Shown here in pieces: positions 49,087 through 57,840 of a DNA stretch of 64,000 nt. Location of the stretch: the NCBI RefSeq assembly GCF_029319185.1, contig NZ_CP119754.1, forward strand, positions 4,526,001-4,590,000. Reading direction: 5' to 3'. Numbering within the stretch: position 1 is the stretch's first letter; every line of letters starts with the position of its first letter. A program made the position numbers and the translations under genes. The notes beneath the pieces are model-generated. The model saw only the letters and a program-made list of their open reading frames with translations, searched no databases and was not told the DNA's origin. Source of the stretch: Superficieibacter sp. HKU1. GTDB taxonomy: Bacteria > Pseudomonadota > Gammaproteobacteria > Enterobacterales > Enterobacteriaceae.

Positions 49087-50079
49087 TCAATTATGTCGAT
49101 CGAAAAAGTCGACGATGGCATTGAGCGCGACTGAGCGCATGGCGTCCTTTTCAAAAAGGATCTCATGATAGGCGCCTTTGATGACGAGCGGCTTACTCCC
49201 TTCGCAGGGATGACCCGCCGCGGCGCGAATTTCACAGTAGCGGTCGTGGACGCGGTTATCGACAACGCGCTCCTCTTCCGCCTGAAGCAGCAACATGGGC
49301 GTGGCGTCGTCGCCTGCGCCTGCCAGCACCTGCTCACCGGCCAGAATACCTTCCCGCACCCAGTGATGGGTGGGTCCGCCCACGCGCAGTTTTGGTTCAT
49401 CGGCATAAAAGCGCAGATTACGACGGTAGCGCGCACGGCTGTGGGTCAGGACGTTGACGCTAAACGGCAGCGCGTGCCAGCGCCCCGTGCCCAACGCGTA
49501 GCTCTCCCGAAAACGCTGATGGCCCTCAGCCCAGTCGAGGATCTGCCGCACCATCCAGTCCGGTAAATGAATAATAATGCCGAACATCGGCGCACAGAGC
49601 GCGATGGCGTCGCAGGCACCGGGGGTACGCTGTAAAAACAACGTGGCGATCGTGCCGCCCATTGAGTGCGCCAGTATATAGCGCTTACGCCACGGGCCCG
49701 GCTGCACTTCCTGTTCCCAGAACGCGGCGAAATCATCCACGTAGTCGCTAAAGTTAACCACGTGGCCACGATGCGTATCGGACAAAAGACGTCCCGAGCG
49801 TCCCTGTCCACGATGGTCGATGATCAGTACATCAAAGCCCATATGGAACAGGTCATACGCCAGTTCGGCATATTTTACATAGCTTTCAATGCGACCCGGA
49901 CAGACGACGATGACGCGATCGTTTTCCGGCGCGTGAAAACGCACAAAACGGACCGGAACGTTATCGACGCCCGTAAACTCCGCCTCTTCCCGCTGACGCC
50001 AGAAATCGGTTAGTGGCCCCATAGAAAAAGCCGCAAACGCGTTTTCTCTCGTTTCCCAGGTCCTTTTTTGCCGAAACAT
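49087..50079 (-). CDS. pldB: Lysophospholipase L2
   Basis: PldB hydrolyses lysophospholipids at the inner membrane. The 330-residue alpha/beta hydrolase has the nucleophile S139 in AHSMGG, IIDHRGQGRSGR and a late histidine in KGAYHEILFE. The start at 50077-50079 (MFRQKRTWETRENAF) matches E. coli. The C-terminus is about ten residues shorter than E. coli PldB, ending FFDRHN. It is 34 bp from yigL and probably co-transcribed. Confidence 0.95.
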   Translation of the reverse strand: MFRQKRTWETRENAFAAFSMGPLTDFWRQREEAEFTGVDNVPVRFVRFHAPENDRVIVVCPGRIESYVKYAELAYDLFHMGFDVLIIDHRGQGRSGRLLSDTHRGHVVNFSDYVDDFAAFWEQEVQPGPWRKRYILAHSMGGTIATLFLQRTPGACDAIALCAPMFGIIIHLPDWMVRQILDWAEGHQRFRESYALGTGRWHALPFSVNVLTHSRARYRRNLRFYADEPKLRVGGPTHHWVREGILAGEQVLAGAGDDATPMLLLQAEEERVVDNRVHDRYCEIRAAAGHPCEGSKPLVIKGAYHEILFEKDAMRSVALNAIVDFFDRHN

Positions 50080-50188
50080 CGGGTTTCCGCCCCCGTTCAC
50101 CGTGTAAAATCGTTTTTTTGTGACTTATCGCACAAGGCTACAACACCAGGGTATTGTGGCATAAAAATAAACAATCAGGGAATTTCTC

Positions 50189-50809
50189 ATGACATTCGAG
50201 TGGTGGTTCGCTTATCTGCTGACATCCATTATCCTCAGCCTCTCGCCCGGCTCAGGCGCTATCAATACGATGACCACGTCTATTAGCCACGGCTATCGCG
50301 GCGCGGCTGCCTCCATTGCCGGTCTGCAAACCGGGCTGGGAATGCATATCGTGCTGGTCGGCGTGGGGCTGGGCACGTTATTTTCCCGCTCGCTGCTGGC
50401 GTTTGAAATCCTGAAATGGGCGGGCGCGGCCTATCTTATCTGGCTTGGCATTCAACAGTGGCGCGCCGCCGGGGCGCTGGATCTCAATACTCTGGCGCAA
50501 ACGCAATCACGCGGACGGCTGTTTAAACGCGCGGTGTTCGTTAATCTGACCAACCCCAAGAGCATTGTTTTTCTCGCCGCGCTGTTTCCACAGTTTATCC
50601 TGCCCACGCAGCCGCAAATCGCGCAGTACGTCATCCTTGGCGTGACGACCATCGTGGTCGATATCATCGTGATGATCGGCTACGCCACGCTGGCGCAGCG
50701 AATTGCCGCCTGGATTAAAGCGCCGAAACAGATGAAAGCGTTAAACCGGGTATTTGGCTCGCTGTTTATGCTGGTGGGAGCACTGCTGGCGTCGGCAAGG
50801 CATGCCTGA
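50189..50809 (+). CDS. rhtB: Homoserine/homoserine lactone exporter RhtB
   Basis: This 206-residue LysE/RhtB-family inner-membrane exporter pumps homoserine and its lactone. The family signature SPGSGAINTMTTS and NLTNPKSIVFLAALFPQF are present, and the protein is nearly identical in length to E. coli RhtB. It is divergent from pldB. Confidence 0.97.
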   Translation: MTFEWWFAYLLTSIILSLSPGSGAINTMTTSISHGYRGAAASIAGLQTGLGMHIVLVGVGLGTLFSRSLLAFEILKWAGAAYLIWLGIQQWRAAGALDLNTLAQTQSRGRLFKRAVFVNLTNPKSIVFLAALFPQFILPTQPQIAQYVILGVTTIVVDIIVMIGYATLAQRIAAWIKAPKQMKALNRVFGSLFMLVGALLASARHA

Positions 50810-50916
50810 AGGTAGCTCGCATTTTTACGTCACCCGTTGCAGGGAATCATTTTGCTTTCCGGGGCGCTACGCAAAGGGTGAAATTGGTTTTTTAACAGCG
50901 TGGTAAGCCCGTAGCG

Positions 50917-51342
50917 CCGGTGCCAGAATGCCGTCCAGGATTTTTCAACCAGGGACGGCACAGCATGGCAGCATTGACGCTGGTGCAAAAGCATATTCGT
51001 CAGCGTGATATGGCCCGACTGCTGGACCAGCTTACAGCCCTGTTAATGATGGAGCAGATGAGCAGACAACAAATAGTGGGGCTGGTAAACTATATGATAC
51101 GCGCAGGAGACGCGCAGAGTATCGAGCCATTATTATATGAACTGGCACAGCGGGTGCCAAAACATGGAGAGACACTGATGACGATGGCAGAGGAGTTGCT
51201 TCAGAGAGGCATTCAGAGAGGTAAACTTACCGCCTTACTGGAAATCGCGCAAAAAATGTTACAGCGTGGTTTCGATAGTCAGGCAATTATGGAAATCACC
51301 GGCCTGTCAAAAGACGAGTTACAACAGCTCGAACAGTAATAA
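50917..51342 (+). pseudogene. Rpn/YhgA-family (PD-(D/E)XK transposase/nuclease) remnant, C-terminal part only
   Basis: An intact reading frame of about 140 codons from about 50,920 to the TAA at 51337-51339 matches only the C-terminal third of the Rpn (recombination-promoting nuclease, formerly transposase_31/YhgA-like) family: SMAALTLVQKHIRQRDMA, LAQRVPKHGETLMTMAEELL, and the end ITGLSKDELQQLEQ. The N-terminal PD-(D/E)XK catalytic domain is missing. The family is mobile-like and often truncated. It sits between rhtB and rhtC, which are convergent neighbours in E. coli with no gene between. Confidence 0.8.
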
Positions 51343-51345
51343 TGA

Positions 51346-51369
51346 CCCACCCGATGTACGCCGGGTGGG
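51346..51369. terminator. Palindromic hairpin downstream of rhtC and the Rpn remnant
   Basis: CCCACCCG (51346-51353) pairs with CGGGTGGG (51362-51369). It lacks a strong T-run but is located where transcripts from both sides converge. Confidence 0.5.
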
Positions 51370-51376
51370 CCGGCTC

Positions 51377-51997
51377 TCAGCGTGAAATAATCAGGTGGAT
51401 ACCGAAGCCTGCAAACAGCACGCCCGCAAAACCATCAATCCATTTCGCCAGACGCTGATAGCCGCGACGCATCGCTGGCAGCGCAAACAAGCTGGCAACC
51501 AGCGTAAACCACGCCAGGGTTTCAACAGCAATCAGCACAAAAATGCCCCAGCGCTCCGGCGTTCCGACGCTGTCACTGACAAACAGTGAGAAAACAGATC
51601 CAAAATAAATAATCGCTTTTGGATTGGCGAGGTTGGTCATTAACCCCTTCAGAAAACTGCGCCCGCCTGCCGCCAGTTCGACTTTCGGCGCAGGGGCGTC
51701 GGCAGCCTCTTTTTTCAGCGCACCGCGCAGCATCTGGTAGCCCATCCAGCACAGATAGAGGCCACCACCAACCATAATAATATTGTGCAGCCAGGCCATT
51801 TTTTCGAGGATCAGGTGCAGACCCAGCAGCGCAACGCCTGCCCAGACCATGACGCCGCAGGTAATACCAAGCACGCCCATCATGGCTTCTTTACGTGAAC
51901 GGCTAACAGCAGTCTGAGAAACAAAGAAAAAATCCGGGCCAGGGCTCATCAGGGCAATAAAATGCACAAAAGCCACGGTGAGAAAGAGCATCAACAT
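51377..51997 (-). CDS. rhtC: Threonine exporter RhtC
   Basis: This 206-residue LysE/RhtB-family exporter secretes threonine. It opens MLMLFLTVAFVHFIALMSPGPDFFFVSQ and contains NLANPKAIIYFGSVFSLF; it is close to E. coli RhtC along its whole length. It is 61 bp after recQ on the same strand. Confidence 0.97.
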   Translation of the reverse strand: MLMLFLTVAFVHFIALMSPGPDFFFVSQTAVSRSRKEAMMGVLGITCGVMVWAGVALLGLHLILEKMAWLHNIIMVGGGLYLCWMGYQMLRGALKKEAADAPAPKVELAAGGRSFLKGLMTNLANPKAIIYFGSVFSLFVSDSVGTPERWGIFVLIAVETLAWFTLVASLFALPAMRRGYQRLAKWIDGFAGVLFAGFGIHLIISR

Positions 51998-52058
51998 GGT
52001 TAACTCGCGGGAAAATAGTTCAGTGAGCCATCATCCTGGCACTTTTTGGCCCGTCTGA

Positions 52059-53885
52059 CTACTCATCATCGTCGCCATCCACGTGCGAGCGAATTAACGC
52101 CATAAATTCTTTACCAAACCGTTCCAGCTTACGCACGCCAACGCCGTTAACGCTCAGCATCTCGCTGGCTGAAACCGGCATCTGTTCAGCCATTTCAATA
52201 AGCGTGGCATCGTTAAAGACAACGTACGGCGGAATATTGCTTTCGTCAGCAATCGCTTTACGCAGCTTGCGCAGTTTGGCAAACAGCTTGCGATCGTAAT
52301 TCCCGACCGCGGCTTTTTGCATTACGCGCGGCTTAAGGGCTATAACGCGTGGCACAGCCAGCATTAACGGCTCACCGCGCAGGATGGGGCGCGCAGCATC
52401 CGTCAACTGGAGCGCGGAGTGCTGGGCAATATTTTGCGTCACCATGCCGAGGTGGATAAGCTGGCGGATCACGCTCACCCAGTGCTCATGGCTTTTGTCC
52501 CGCCCCATGCCATAAACTTTCAGTTTATCGTGGCCAAATTCGCGAATACGCTGGTTGTTTGCGCCACGGATAACCTCCACCACGTAGCCCATCCCGAAGC
52601 GCTGGTTGACGCGACCAATGGTCGACAGGGCGATTTGCGCGTCATTAGAGCCGTCGTACTGTTTTGGCGGGTCGAGACAAATATCACAGTTGCCGCAGGA
52701 CGCCTGCCGCCCTTCGCCAAAATAGTTGAGCAGCACCAGGCGGCGGCAGGTTTGCGCTTCAGCAAAAGCGCCCATCGCATTAAGCTTGTGGCGCTCAATA
52801 TCCTGAAGCTGTCCGGCCGGTTTCTCTTCCAGGCAGCGGCGCAGCCAGGCCATATCCGCCGGATCGTAAAACAGCATCGCTTCCGCAGGTAACCCGTCAC
52901 GCCCGGCACGCCCCGTTTCCTGATAGTAGGATTCGATATTGCGTGGAATGTCGAAATGCACCACGAACCGCACGTTAGGCTTGTTAATGCCCATGCCGAA
53001 CGCTACCGTCGCCACGACGATTTGTAGATCGTCACGCTGGAATTTTTCCTGTACCTCAGCGCGCACGGTATTTTCCAGCCCGGCGTGATACGCAGCGGCG
53101 CTGAAGCCGCGGCTTTGCAGACGCGCGGCGGTGTCTTCAACTTTCGCGCGGCTGTTACAGTAAATAATGCCGCATTTACCGCGCTGCTCCTGCACGTAAC
53201 GCAGCAGCTGATCCAGAGGCTTAAACTTTTCCATCAGCATATAGCGGATATTGGGACGGTCGAAGCTGCTGATCTGGATCAGCGGATTGTTAAGCCCGAG
53301 TAGCCTGACGATATCCAGCCGGGTGGTATCGTCCGCCGTGGCGGTCAGCGCCATAAACGGCAGCGCAGGAAAACGCTGGCGCAGATGACCGAGCAGAGCG
53401 TATTCCGGACGGAAGTCGTGACCCCACTGAGAAATACAGTGTGCTTCATCCACCGCCAGCAGCACCGGATTCCAGTGCGCAAGATGATCGAGGAAGTTGT
53501 CCAGCATCAGTCGTTCTGGCGCGATATAGAGTAGGCGGATTTCGCCGTTGCGACAGCCAGCCATGACCTGCTGCTGCTGTTCCCGCGTCTGCGTTGAGTT
53601 CAGACAGGCCGCCGCCACGCCGTTTGCCAGTAGCTGATCGACCTGGTCTTTCATCAGCGAGATCAGCGGAGAAACCACCACGGTCAGACCATCGAGTAAC
53701 AGCGCAGGTATTTGATAACACAACGATTTACCGCCGCCAGTGGGCATCACGACCAGACAGTCGCGTCCCTCCAGCGCCGTATGAATAATATCTTCCTGGC
53801 CGGGGCGAAACTGCTGATAGCCGAAGGTTTCCCGCAAAACCTGTTTAGCCAGCGACTCCTGATTCAATACTTCCGCCTGCGCCAC
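52059..53885 (-). CDS. recQ: ATP-dependent DNA helicase RecQ
   Basis: RecQ is a 3'-5' helicase of the RecF pathway. The 608-residue protein has the Walker A GGGKS (50-54), the DEAHC box, the SF2 helicase motif RAGRDGLPAE, the zinc-binding cysteines (CRRL..CGNCDIC) and a C-terminal HRDC domain with GVGVRKLERFG. E. coli RecQ is 609 residues. Confidence 0.98.
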   Translation of the reverse strand: MAQAEVLNQESLAKQVLRETFGYQQFRPGQEDIIHTALEGRDCLVVMPTGGGKSLCYQIPALLLDGLTVVVSPLISLMKDQVDQLLANGVAAACLNSTQTREQQQQVMAGCRNGEIRLLYIAPERLMLDNFLDHLAHWNPVLLAVDEAHCISQWGHDFRPEYALLGHLRQRFPALPFMALTATADDTTRLDIVRLLGLNNPLIQISSFDRPNIRYMLMEKFKPLDQLLRYVQEQRGKCGIIYCNSRAKVEDTAARLQSRGFSAAAYHAGLENTVRAEVQEKFQRDDLQIVVATVAFGMGINKPNVRFVVHFDIPRNIESYYQETGRAGRDGLPAEAMLFYDPADMAWLRRCLEEKPAGQLQDIERHKLNAMGAFAEAQTCRRLVLLNYFGEGRQASCGNCDICLDPPKQYDGSNDAQIALSTIGRVNQRFGMGYVVEVIRGANNQRIREFGHDKLKVYGMGRDKSHEHWVSVIRQLIHLGMVTQNIAQHSALQLTDAARPILRGEPLMLAVPRVIALKPRVMQKAAVGNYDRKLFAKLRKLRKAIADESNIPPYVVFNDATLIEMAEQMPVSASEMLSVNGVGVRKLERFGKEFMALIRSHVDGDDDE

Positions 53886-53903
53886 ATTGACTCCAACCGC
53901 CCA

Positions 53904-53934
53904 AAATAAAAACAGGCGCTATTTTCAGCGCCTG
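53904..53934 (-). terminator. pldA terminator
   Basis: CAGGCGCT (53913-53920) pairs with AGCGCCTG (53927-53934); the minus strand continues GTTTTTATTTTGG. It separates pldA from recQ. Confidence 0.85.
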
Positions 53935-54038
53935 AGAAGGAAACTGCAATGCCTGACATGAAATCATTCGAGGCTGCTTCCAGTTTTATGCAAATTCGCA
54001 GGCAAAATCAATGCTGCGCCGGCAATGACGTCGGTTGA

Positions 54039-54914
54039 TTAAAACAGATCGTTCAGCATCACGCCCACGCCAACGCGGGTTTGATTAAAGTTATAATCAA
54101 TAAGCGACTCACCATAACCGCTATATACCTGGGTATAAAGACGCACATGCTTCGACACCGGATAACTCACCCCCAGCTCCGCGCCGCCGTAGCCCGTGTT
54201 CCAGTTATATTGTCCTTTCGCGCTCAGAACGGCCTCACCCAACTGATAACCGAGCTTAAGCTGGTAATAACCCATATATTTGGTGATATCCGGGTTGTCA
54301 TCCGTACTGCCCAGCACGTACCACGGTTTCACTTCAACCAGCCAGTTGCCGTTTTGCGCCATTAAACGCGTGTAGGCGCGGTTCCAGCTACGTGATGTCG
54401 GATCGGAACGACCATTGGAGTCATGGTTGAAACCTACTTCGATATCGCGTAGTGACCAGTCCCCCAGACGATAATCGGTCGCAAAACCGAGAAAAAGCTG
54501 AGGCTCATAGTTCGTCTCGCGGAACGGTGACGATTCACCGCTATTCGATAACTGCCACCATGACTTTTGCGTATAGGAAGCGCCCAGCACCGAATTCGGT
54601 CCAAGGATGCCACGCCAGAACGGAAACGCGAGGCTAAGCTGGAATTTCACTTCATCTTTACGCGCATTGTCCGCCCAGTTGTAGGTGTTGATCGCCTCTT
54701 TATTGAGATCGCTGGTCCAGGTATAAAGCACATAGTTTGAATCATACGGATACAGCGTGAACGGATTATCATGTTCCTGCAGAAGGTTAGCGATGATACT
54801 GCCCTTTACCGCCGGCGCATCGTGTACCTCTTTAACTGTGGCCTCCTGCGCGCAGACTAAAAAGGGCAATAGCGCCGCCAGCGCGGTCAACCCGGCCAAA
54901 GACTTACGCTTCAA
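54039..54914 (-). CDS. pldA: Outer membrane phospholipase A
   Basis: OMPLA is a 12-stranded barrel that hydrolyses phospholipids that have leaked to the outer leaflet. The 291-residue precursor has a signal peptide, with cleavage likely after A22. The catalytic triad is H164, S166 and N178 (GFNHDSNGRS..SWN), which corresponds to H142, S144, N156 of mature E. coli OMPLA. The C-terminal phenylalanine typical of barrels is present. Confidence 0.97.
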   Translation of the reverse strand: MKRKSLAGLTALAALLPFLVCAQEATVKEVHDAPAVKGSIIANLLQEHDNPFTLYPYDSNYVLYTWTSDLNKEAINTYNWADNARKDEVKFQLSLAFPFWRGILGPNSVLGASYTQKSWWQLSNSGESSPFRETNYEPQLFLGFATDYRLGDWSLRDIEVGFNHDSNGRSDPTSRSWNRAYTRLMAQNGNWLVEVKPWYVLGSTDDNPDITKYMGYYQLKLGYQLGEAVLSAKGQYNWNTGYGGAELGVSYPVSKHVRLYTQVYSGYGESLIDYNFNQTRVGVGVMLNDLF

Positions 54915-55076
54915 TTGAGTGCTCCTGAAAAATTATTATGTTTGTATATAACTGGCTAACAAGCATTCTACATATTTCTCATTTTGATGCCTATCAAAGG
55001 TGATTCGGAACTGGCATTCAACAAATCACAAGCATAAAATCAACATATAATTAACAATCAGCATGATGAGCCCTTT

Positions 55077-55544
55077 ATGTCAGCCGTACTCACCGCCGAA
55101 GACACCCTCCGCATGGTAGGCGAAATTTTTGTCTACCACATGCCTTTTAACCGCGCGCTTGGACTGGAGCTGGACCGCTACGAGAAAGCGTTTGCCCAGT
55201 TGAGTTTTAATAACCAGCCGATGATGGTCGGTAACTGGGCGCAAAGCATTCTTCACGGCGGCGTGATCGCCTCGGCGCTGGACGTTGCCGCAGGACTGGT
55301 CTGCGTAGGCAGTACGCTCACCCGCCACGATACCATCAGCGAAGAGGAACTGCGGCAGCGTCTTTCAAGGATGGGCACCATCGATTTGCGCGTCGATTAT
55401 CTGCGTCCGGGACGCGGCAACCGCTTCACGGCCACCAGCAGTTTGCTGCGTGCCGGGAATAAAGTCGCCGTGGCGCGCGTGGAATTACACAACGAAGAAC
55501 AGGTTTACATCGCCAGCGCAACCGCCACTTATATGGTGGGTTGA
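55077..55544 (+). CDS. yigI: Hotdog-fold thioesterase family protein YigI
   Basis: The 155-residue protein belongs to the PaaI/YigI-like hotdog thioesterase family, probably acting on acyl-CoA. The helix segment SILHGGVIASALDVAAG and the strand pattern ending ATATYMVG are typical. It is divergent from pldA and 51 bp upstream of rarD. Its substrate is not assigned here. Confidence 0.92.
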   Translation: MSAVLTAEDTLRMVGEIFVYHMPFNRALGLELDRYEKAFAQLSFNNQPMMVGNWAQSILHGGVIASALDVAAGLVCVGSTLTRHDTISEEELRQRLSRMGTIDLRVDYLRPGRGNRFTATSSLLRAGNKVAVARVELHNEEQVYIASATATYMVG

Positions 55545-55595
55545 GCCAGTAAATTCGGGTAGACTGGAGTTACTTTTTTGTAACGAGTTTTTCCG

Positions 55596-56489
55596 ATGGA
55601 TGCTAAACAAACGCGGCAGGGAGTGTTGCTCGCCCTTGCTGCCTATTTTATCTGGGGCATCGCTCCCGCCTACTTCAAGCTGATTTATTACGTTCCGGCC
55701 AATGAAATCCTGACTCACCGCGTGATCTGGTCCTTCTTTTTTATGCTGGCGCTGATCAGCATTAGCCGCCAGTGGACGCAGGTCAAAAAACTGCTGGCAA
55801 CGCCGAAAAAAATCTTTCTGCTGGCGCTTTCCGCCGTGCTGATCGGCGGCAACTGGCTGCTGTTTATCTGGGCGGTGAATAATCATCACATGCTCGAAGC
55901 GAGCCTCGGCTACTTTATTAATCCGCTGGTGAATATCGTGCTGGGAATGATTTTTCTCGGCGAGCGTTTTCGCCGGATGCAGTGGCTGGCAGTGATCCTC
56001 GCCGCCTGCGGCGTACTGGTGCAGCTCTGGACCTTTGGTTCTCTGCCATTGATTGCCCTGGGACTGGCCTTCAGTTTCGCCTTTTACGGTCTGGTACGTA
56101 AAAAAATCGCCGTGGATGCACAGACTGGCATGCTGGTTGAAACACTGTGGCTGCTGCCGGTAGCGGCAATCTGGCTGTTTGGTATTGCCGACAGCGCGAC
56201 CAGCCATATGGGGCAAAATTCGTGGTCGCTAAACCTGCTGCTGATCGCCGCAGGTATTGTCACCACTATTCCGCTGCTGTGCTTTACCGGCGCGGCAACC
56301 CGCCTGCGTCTCTCCACGCTGGGCTTTTTCCAGTATATCGGCCCAACGCTGATGTTTTTGCTGGCCGTGGTATTTTATGACGAGCATCCGGGCGCGGATA
56401 AGATGGTGACGTTCGCCTTTATCTGGGTCGCGCTGGCGGTGTTTGTGATGGATGCGATTTATACGCAGCGACGGGGGCGTCGTGGATAG
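55596..56489 (+). CDS. rarD: EamA-family transporter RarD
   Basis: RarD is an inner-membrane drug/metabolite-superfamily transporter with ten predicted spans; its name comes from a chloramphenicol link. The 297-residue protein opens MDAKQTRQGVLLALAAYFIWG and has the NWLLFIWAVNNHHMLEASLGYFINPL segment. E. coli RarD is 296 residues. No substrate is established. Confidence 0.95.
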   Translation: MDAKQTRQGVLLALAAYFIWGIAPAYFKLIYYVPANEILTHRVIWSFFFMLALISISRQWTQVKKLLATPKKIFLLALSAVLIGGNWLLFIWAVNNHHMLEASLGYFINPLVNIVLGMIFLGERFRRMQWLAVILAACGVLVQLWTFGSLPLIALGLAFSFAFYGLVRKKIAVDAQTGMLVETLWLLPVAAIWLFGIADSATSHMGQNSWSLNLLLIAAGIVTTIPLLCFTGAATRLRLSTLGFFQYIGPTLMFLLAVVFYDEHPGADKMVTFAFIWVALAVFVMDAIYTQRRGRRG

Positions 56490-56499
56490 CTGACAAATT

Positions 56500-56525
56500 G
56501 CCGGATAAGCGAAGCGCCATCCGGC
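56500..56525. repeat. REP-type palindrome between rarD and corA
   Basis: GCCGGATAAGCG and ATCCGGC form a short REP-like hairpin between two convergent genes. Confidence 0.7.
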
Positions 56526-56532
56526 AGAAAAC

Positions 56533-57483
56533 CTACAGCCAGTTTTTGCGCTTAAAATACAGATACGGAGCCAGCCCTGCGAGGATCATAAAGATAATCG
56601 CTCCCGGATAGCCAAAGCTCCATTTCAGCTCGGGCATAAACTCAAAGTTCATCCCATAGCTGGAGGCTACCAGCGTTGGCGGCAGGAAGACCACGGAGAC
56701 CACCGAGAAGATCTTGATGATGCGGTTCTGCTCGATATTGATAAAGCCCATCGCCGCCTGCATCAGGAAGTTCACCTTCTGGAACAGGGATTCGTTGTGC
56801 GGCAACAGAGATTCGATATCGCGCAGGATCTCACGCGCCTGCTCCAGTTGTCCGCCCGGTAAACGCGCTTTGCGCACCAGGAAGTTCAGCGCGCGTTGGG
56901 TATCCATCAGACACAGGCGGACTTTCCAGCCGATATCTTCCAGTTCTGCCAGCGTGGAGAGCGCTTCATCGTATTCGTCACCCTGATGGCCTTCCATAAT
57001 CACCCGGCTGAGTTTTTCCAGATCGCTGTAGATGTTTTCGATTTCATCCGCCAGCTGTTCGATTTTGGTTTCAAACAGATCCAGCAGCAGCTCGTAAGCG
57101 TTGCCATCCACCATTTCCTGACTGCGGGCGCGCATACGGTATAAACGAAACGCGGGCAGCTCACGCTCACGCAGGGTAAACAGGCGGCCTTCACGGATGG
57201 TGAATGCCACGGTGGAGTTACCGGCGTGATCTTCCGCATCTTCGAAGAAGAAAAAGGAGTGAATATGCAGGCCGTCTTCGTCTTCAAAAAAACGCGCCGA
57301 TGCCTCGATGTCTTCCAGTTCGGGGCGGGTGGCCAGATTCTGGCCCAAATCCATTTGCACACGGTGTCGTTCTTCATCATCCGGCTCGACTAAATCGACC
57401 CATACCGAGCTGGCAAGGTGATTGATTTCATCGGCTTCAAGACGAATCAGACGATTATTTTCCAGTTGAAATGCGCTCAGCAT
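56533..57483 (-). CDS. corA: Magnesium/nickel/cobalt transporter CorA
   Basis: CorA is the primary constitutive Mg2+ channel, a pentamer with a large cytoplasmic funnel. The 316-residue protein has the GMN signature (277-279), the MPEL motif and two C-terminal membrane helices, ending YFKRKNWL. The start at 57481-57483 (MLSAFQLENNRLIRLE) follows a GGGAG ribosome site; an in-frame extension of 16 codons lacks conservation. A long structured leader with a short ORF lies upstream. Confidence 0.97.
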   Translation of the reverse strand: MLSAFQLENNRLIRLEADEINHLASSVWVDLVEPDDEERHRVQMDLGQNLATRPELEDIEASARFFEDEDGLHIHSFFFFEDAEDHAGNSTVAFTIREGRLFTLRERELPAFRLYRMRARSQEMVDGNAYELLLDLFETKIEQLADEIENIYSDLEKLSRVIMEGHQGDEYDEALSTLAELEDIGWKVRLCLMDTQRALNFLVRKARLPGGQLEQAREILRDIESLLPHNESLFQKVNFLMQAAMGFINIEQNRIIKIFSVVSVVFLPPTLVASSYGMNFEFMPELKWSFGYPGAIIFMILAGLAPYLYFKRKNWL

Positions 57484-57840
57484 GACCGGGACTCCCAATG
57501 CAAAAATTATCGGACAGTTCGGTGGGCACACAGAAACAATTGGGTTTCAGACCATTAAACAGCCTGACTCAGCGCGACGGGAAAAAAGAGAAGTCGCTGA
57601 CAACCGCTAAGGCTATCAGCAAAAAGGGATAGCCTTAGGAGTTGATCCTGGATGACAGGATAATGAGCCAGTATCTACTGGGTGTGTCCAAGGCGAATGT
57701 CCTCTTAGCGTAATCGTGCGCGCATGTTACGCCAGCAGAAATTTGCCGTCAACACGCAACGGGACGCCATTGAGCAATAATTGCCCCTTCATTATTAAGG
57801 CTAGCAGAATATTGCAAAATAATGATATTTTTCTTAAGGT
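57484..57840 (-). promoter_or_regulatory. corA 5' leader region
   Basis: The 356-bp gap between uvrD and corA is not empty. Read toward corA it holds a 21-codon ORF (57727-57792) and a 6-codon ORF (57705-57725). Three hairpins follow: CCAGT/ACTGG (57668-57681), TCCTG/CAGGA (57646-57660) and an 11-bp perfect stem CTAAGGCTATC/GATAGCCTTAG (57607-57638). In Salmonella corA expression is reported to be controlled by a leader with a short ORF and Rho; this region is a plausible counterpart. No clear promoter was identified. Confidence 0.6.
57727..57792 (-). CDS. Candidate leader peptide upstream of corA (corL-like)
   Basis: A 21-codon ORF translates to MKGQLLLNGVPLRVDGKFLL followed by A. Its TAA is followed after one base by another ATG opening M-R-A-R-L-R. 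It has no strong ribosome site (upstream bases CCTTAATA) but lies in the transcribed leader of corA. It is the best candidate I see for a Mg2+-responsive leader peptide; expression is unproven. Confidence 0.35.
   Translation of the reverse strand: MKGQLLLNGVPLRVDGKFLLA

Noticed and set aside
49053..49436. A 128-codon N-terminal extension of yigL
   Set aside because: It overlaps the end of pldB in another frame. Conservation begins at MYQVVASDLDG and the length from there equals E. coli YigL.
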